From: Mucilaginibacter yixingensis
GTDB taxonomy: Bacteria; Bacteroidota; Bacteroidia; Sphingobacteriales; Sphingobacteriaceae
Length of the DNA: 64,000 bases
Direction of reading: 5' to 3'
Assembly: GCF_041080815.1 (NCBI RefSeq)
Contig: NZ_CP160205.1
Coordinates: 3,348,001 to 3,412,000 of the forward strand
Position 1 is the first letter of the stretch. Every line of letters begins with the position of its first letter. This document shows, piece after piece, positions 61,209-64,000 of this stretch. The position numbers and the translations under genes were made by a program. The notes beneath the pieces were generated by a model. The model did no database searches. It was not told the origin of the DNA and saw only the letters and a list, made by a program, of their open reading frames with translations.

Positions 61209-62144
61209 TTAAGCTGATAGCAGTTGATCTTGCTCACCACGCAACTGCTGATATGAAGCGGCAAACGCCTGCACCCCATCAACACCGGGAATAAACTGCT
61301 TGGCAGCAATACTGTTTTTAAGGCCATTACCGTCAAATCCTATTATGGTTCTGCTAAACATCAGGCCGTAACGGGCTCCTTGTGTTAAAATTACCTCATG
61401 GCTAAGCTTATTAAATGCCACGTTGATGTTGGTAGAAAGCCTTGCGTTGTTACCCGCCACAATCATATCAATATGGCTTGATTGTTTGGCTAATTGATGG
61501 CTATCTGCTTTATCATCGCTATCAAGGTGTGCCAGGCAAATCACCCATTGGCACCGCTCCCGCTCTTTAAGATGACGGGCTGCACGGTTGGCGGCGCCCA
61601 TAACTTCTGTATGCGCCACACCTGTTATGGGCGAACAAACGCCGGTAATACCGGTTTTTACTCCGTTTATATTAATTATTATATAAGGCTTAACTATTGC
61701 TGCAAGCGGACCGCTAAAATGATGATTGCAATTAACCAGATTAAACTTCATATCGGCCGCCAGATTTACTAAATAATCAGCCCCAGCCTGCAATTCATGA
61801 CCGCTCAAGCCTGCTGCATGATAACCGATGCTGTTCATCATTCCAATCATTTTTTGCTGATGGGCCAGACTTTGCGCAGGATTTATAAAGCCGCCTGCAT
61901 CCAATAGCAAACCTTCGGTCTGCTCATTTTGCATCTTTTTCTTTATGAGGCTCAAGCCACCCATTTCTTTATAGACACTTTCAATCTGCCCCTGCAAATC
62001 ATTACTGCAATACACATTAAGCTGACTTGGGGTGCCAGAACCAGGTTGATTAATAATGGCCGCATTAGCTAAAGATTTATGCAACAATGCAGCGCCAGTA
62101 ATAAGAGAAAACTGGCTTAAAAAGATGCGTCTAGTGTGATTCAT
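61209..62144 (-). CDS. Degenerate 5'-nucleotidase/metallophosphoesterase-like protein with Tat signal
   Basis: This 311-residue protein has a twin-arginine-like signal (NHTRRIFLSQF) and a fold like UshA-type 5'-nucleotidases, but its metal site is largely lost. NDxHG reads NDLQG (His to Gln51), LDAGD reads LDAGG (Gly85), GNHE reads SGHE (Gly115 for Asn), and GHxH reads GNNA (Asn232 and Ala234). Asp49 and His206 remain. Five of seven expected ligands are replaced, so a phosphatase reaction is unlikely. It may bind a ligand or protein instead. It heads the operon with the hydroxylase and lies opposite the tail-collar genes. Confidence 0.75.
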   Translation of the reverse strand: MNHTRRIFLSQFSLITGAALLHKSLANAAIINQPGSGTPSQLNVYCSNDLQGQIESVYKEMGGLSLIKKKMQNEQTEGLLLDAGGFINPAQSLAHQQKMIGMMNSIGYHAAGLSGHELQAGADYLVNLAADMKFNLVNCNHHFSGPLAAIVKPYIIININGVKTGITGVCSPITGVAHTEVMGAANRAARHLKERERCQWVICLAHLDSDDKADSHQLAKQSSHIDMIVAGNNARLSTNINVAFNKLSHEVILTQGARYGLMFSRTIIGFDGNGLKNSIAAKQFIPGVDGVQAFAASYQQLRGEQDQLLSA

Positions 62145-62239
62145 GGGGCTGGTTTTGGGCTGGTTTAAATTGAATTGAATCTAAAGATATAATATATTTT
62201 TAGCAAACAAATTAATAAACACATAATTAAACACAACGG

Positions 62240-62255
62240 TTCATTTGCAAATGAA
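62240..62255. promoter_or_regulatory. 16-bp perfect palindrome in the divergent promoter region
   Basis: TTCATTTGCAAATGAA is a perfect palindrome in the 248-bp AT-rich gap between the nucleotidase-like gene (minus) and the first tail-collar gene (plus). It lies about 95 bp from one start and 138 bp from the other, so one regulator could act on both. No clear -33/-7 pair was seen in this gap. Confidence 0.4.
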
Positions 62256-62392
62256 TTAATATTCATTAACTTCAAACAGTTATAAACTAGTAATTTGCTA
62301 AAATATTTTTCGTGTATTATTCTTCCGTTTGTCGGAAACTTTTTAATATTGATATACGTAAACAACTGAACTTATCTCATAAACCTAAAACC

Positions 62393-62923
62393 ATGGAACC
62401 TTCTTACATTGGTGCCGTCTGGATGTTTGGCGGCAATTTCGCTCCTGTCAATTTTCATTTTTGTGACGGAAGTCTTCAGTCCATTGCAGAAAACGAAGCG
62501 TTGTATGCCTTGTTGGGTACAACCTACGGTGGTGACGGCGTAAGCACATACGCCCTGCCCGATCTGCGTGGCCGTTGCGTTATTGGCCAGGGAACCGGTC
62601 CCGGCTTGCCCGCTTACACTATAGGGCAAATGGCTGGTACCGAATCTGTAACCATCACCACCAGTATGATGGCCAGCCACACGCACTTGCTTAATGTAGG
62701 CACCAATGCAAGTGCATCTGCCCCGTCAAGCACTTTATATCTAAACCAGATGACAGCTGGCGGTGCACCGCAAACGGTTTATACCAATGCAACACCTGCC
62801 GCTACTTTAAACACAGGCACTGTAGCAAGCAGCGGCGGCAGTATTCCTATTGATATAATACAGCCAACACTGTGCATTAGCTATCTGATATCCCTGTATG
62901 GTATTTTCCCAAGCCAGAATTAA
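62393..62923 (+). CDS. Phage tail-collar (Mdp-type) protein 1
   Basis: This 176-residue protein has no signal peptide. FGGNFAPVNFHFCDGSLQSI opens the domain. LLGTTYGGDGVSTYALPDLR and a GQGTGPGLPAYTIGQ block follow, then a low-complexity Ser/Thr/Ala region and a hydrophobic end (IQPTLCISYLISLYGIFPSQ). These are hallmarks of the tail-collar domain found in phage tail fibres and in bacterial microcystin-dependent-protein homologues. The frame is open upstream to 62312, but ATG 62393 fits the two paralogues. Function of the chromosomal versions is unknown; a surface or secreted trimeric appendage is possible. Confidence 0.88.
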   Translation: MEPSYIGAVWMFGGNFAPVNFHFCDGSLQSIAENEALYALLGTTYGGDGVSTYALPDLRGRCVIGQGTGPGLPAYTIGQMAGTESVTITTSMMASHTHLLNVGTNASASAPSSTLYLNQMTAGGAPQTVYTNATPAATLNTGTVASSGGSIPIDIIQPTLCISYLISLYGIFPSQN

Positions 62924-62990
62924 GGTACCTCTCGGCTTGTATTAAATATCACAAAGACCAATTTGAACCAAATCTTAACTCAATAATATT

Positions 62991-63518
62991 ATGAATCAAT
63001 TTTTAGGTCAGATCTTAGCGGTAGCCTTTAATTTCGCACCCAAAAACTGGACTACATGTTCAGCACAAATACTGTCAATCCAACAAAACGCGGCACTTTT
63101 TTCGCTATTGGGCACAACCTACGGCGGCAATGGCGTTACCACCTTTGCCCTGCCAGATCTGCGTGGCCGTGCAGCTAATAACTGGGGCCAGGGCCCGGGT
63201 TTACAAAACTATGTACTGGGCGAGATGACTGGTACAGCAACAGTTACCATGCTGGCATCTAATGTGCCTTTACATATCCATTCGCTGCTGGCCAGCAACC
63301 AGGCGCCAGGCACAGCCTCACCTTCGGGGGCTGATATTTGTGCCGGGGGCTCTTTAGGTGGCAATACGGCCAACCTGTATGGTACGGCTGCCGGTTCAAC
63401 CCTAAATTCGGGCACTATTGCCGCCGCGGGCCAGTCAACCCCAATCCCAATTATGCAGCCATACACCGTATTGCAATATTGTATCGCTCTTCAGGGGATA
63501 TTCCCGTCAAGAAATTAA
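62991..63518 (+). CDS. Phage tail-collar (Mdp-type) protein 2
   Basis: This 175-residue paralogue of its neighbour follows 67 bp downstream. FNFAPKNWTTCSAQILSIQQ and LLGTTYGGNGVTTFALPDLR carry the collar motif, and SNVPLHIHSLLASNQAP is the histidine-containing loop. The end, IMQPYTVLQYCIALQGIFPS, repeats the closing strand of protein 1. Sequence between the shared motifs differs, so these are old duplicates rather than a recent copy. All three paralogues keep a Cys in the same early position. Confidence 0.9.
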   Translation: MNQFLGQILAVAFNFAPKNWTTCSAQILSIQQNAALFSLLGTTYGGNGVTTFALPDLRGRAANNWGQGPGLQNYVLGEMTGTATVTMLASNVPLHIHSLLASNQAPGTASPSGADICAGGSLGGNTANLYGTAAGSTLNSGTIAAAGQSTPIPIMQPYTVLQYCIALQGIFPSRN

Positions 63519-63590
63519 TGGTTAAACAATACAGATGATATTTAATCACTATTAATTAACCGTATTAAACACGAACTAACCAATAACCTT

Positions 63591-64000
63591 ATGGATCAGT
63601 ATTTAGCAATAATCATTCAATGGGCCGGCAATTTTGCCCCAACGCAATTTGCGCTCTGCAGTGGACAAATACTACCTATCTCGCAGAACACCGCACTGTT
63701 CTCTTTACTAGGAACCAACTACGGCGGTAACGGTACGTCAAACTTTGGATTGCCAGATCTGCGCGGCAGAATTCCTGTTGGGCAGGGTCAGGGCACAGGA
63801 CTAAGCCCATATGTTGTAGGCGAACAAACCGGCAGCGAATCAGTATCATTACTTTCATCAAATTTGCCGTTACACTCGCACAACGTTAACGTGTATGCGG
63901 GGGTGGGCAATCAATCAACACCTTCAAATTCATACCTGGCCGAAGGCCCCAAAAGCGGTACAGGCCCCTCAGCTAAATCGCCTAATATTTATTATAACGG
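63591..64000 (+). CDS. Phage tail-collar (Mdp-type) protein 3, cut by window edge
   Basis: The first 136 residues of a third paralogue run from ATG 63591 off the right edge. WAGNFAPTQFALCSGQILPI, LLGTNYGGNGTSNFGLPDLR and GRIPVGQGQGTGLSPY keep the collar motifs, and SSNLPLHSHNVNVYAG the histidine loop. Spacing (72 bp) and orientation suggest one operon with proteins 1 and 2. The C-terminus is not visible. Confidence 0.88.
   Translation, partial: MDQYLAIIIQWAGNFAPTQFALCSGQILPISQNTALFSLLGTNYGGNGTSNFGLPDLRGRIPVGQGQGTGLSPYVVGEQTGSESVSLLSSNLPLHSHNVNVYAGVGNQSTPSNSYLAEGPKSGTGPSAKSPNIYYN

Noticed and set aside
62393..64000. Prophage tail region
   Set aside because: Only tail-collar genes are present, with no capsid, terminase, portal, lysis or integrase gene; chromosomal Mdp-type genes are a known pattern. 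The right edge prevents a final decision.

Overview
The window looks like a chromosomal segment of a plant-polysaccharide-degrading member of the Bacteroidota, most likely a soil or rhizosphere Sphingobacteriaceae of the Mucilaginibacter/Pedobacter type. The evidence is three SusC/SusD pairs, two hybrid two-component systems (HTCS), a pectate lyase with a C-terminal T9SS sorting domain, many SusD-type lipoproteins, and TAnnTTTG-like -7 promoter elements. No rRNA, tRNA, CRISPR array, transposase or integrase was recognised. The genus is an inference from gene content.

Region 1 (1-15,032, all minus strand) is a polysaccharide utilisation locus (PUL). In transcription order it holds HTCS1, SusC, SusD, a strong intercistronic hairpin, a GH43 resembling exo-beta-1,3-galactanases, a GH2 beta-glucuronidase carrying the N-x-K carboxylate-recognition motif, a GH35 beta-galactosidase and a terminator. 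A separately transcribed GH106 alpha-L-rhamnosidase is cut by the left edge. Together these activities match the caps and backbone of type II arabinogalactan (AGP glycan: Rha-GlcA-Gal side chains on a beta-1,3-galactan).

Region 2 (15,286-22,394) is mixed: a secreted beta-helix protein, a small membrane protein, a secreted TPR protein, a GT-C-like membrane protein, and an AraC regulator divergent from a quinone-oxidoreductase-like MDR enzyme, with a 21-bp-spaced direct repeat between them.

Region 3 (22,415-48,046) is a second PUL. A seven-gene minus-strand operon (FAS1, SusC, SusD, FAS1, FAS1, SusC, SusD) contains no enzyme at all. It is preceded by HTCS2, which is divergent from a 1577-residue PL1 pectate lyase with FN3, LamG, three Ig-like repeats, two CBM3 modules and a T9SS tail. 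A TGGTTT-N6-TGGTTT direct repeat occurs upstream of the SusC operon of PUL1 and of the FAS1/SusC operon of PUL2, at the same distance from a -7-like element, which suggests shared or cross-talking HTCS control.

Region 4 (48,113-52,562) has a VIT1/CCC1 metal transporter followed by a cytochrome b561-like protein. Convergent to these is an operon of ApbE flavinyltransferase, the tiny Cys-tailed lipoprotein DUF4266, the DUF3570 outer-membrane barrel and a thioredoxin. It looks like an envelope redox or metal module of unknown purpose.

Region 5 (52,885-59,356) has a GH29 alpha-L-fucosidase, a Tat-exported GH2 with a structured leader, and a secreted alpha/beta hydrolase.

Region 6 (59,432-64,000) has a formyltransferase-like protein, an aspartyl/asparaginyl beta-hydroxylase-like dioxygenase and a Tat-signal 5'-nucleotidase-like protein that has lost most of its metal ligands. 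These are divergent from three tandem phage-tail-collar (Mdp-type) proteins, the last cut by the right edge. It is the least explained part of the window.
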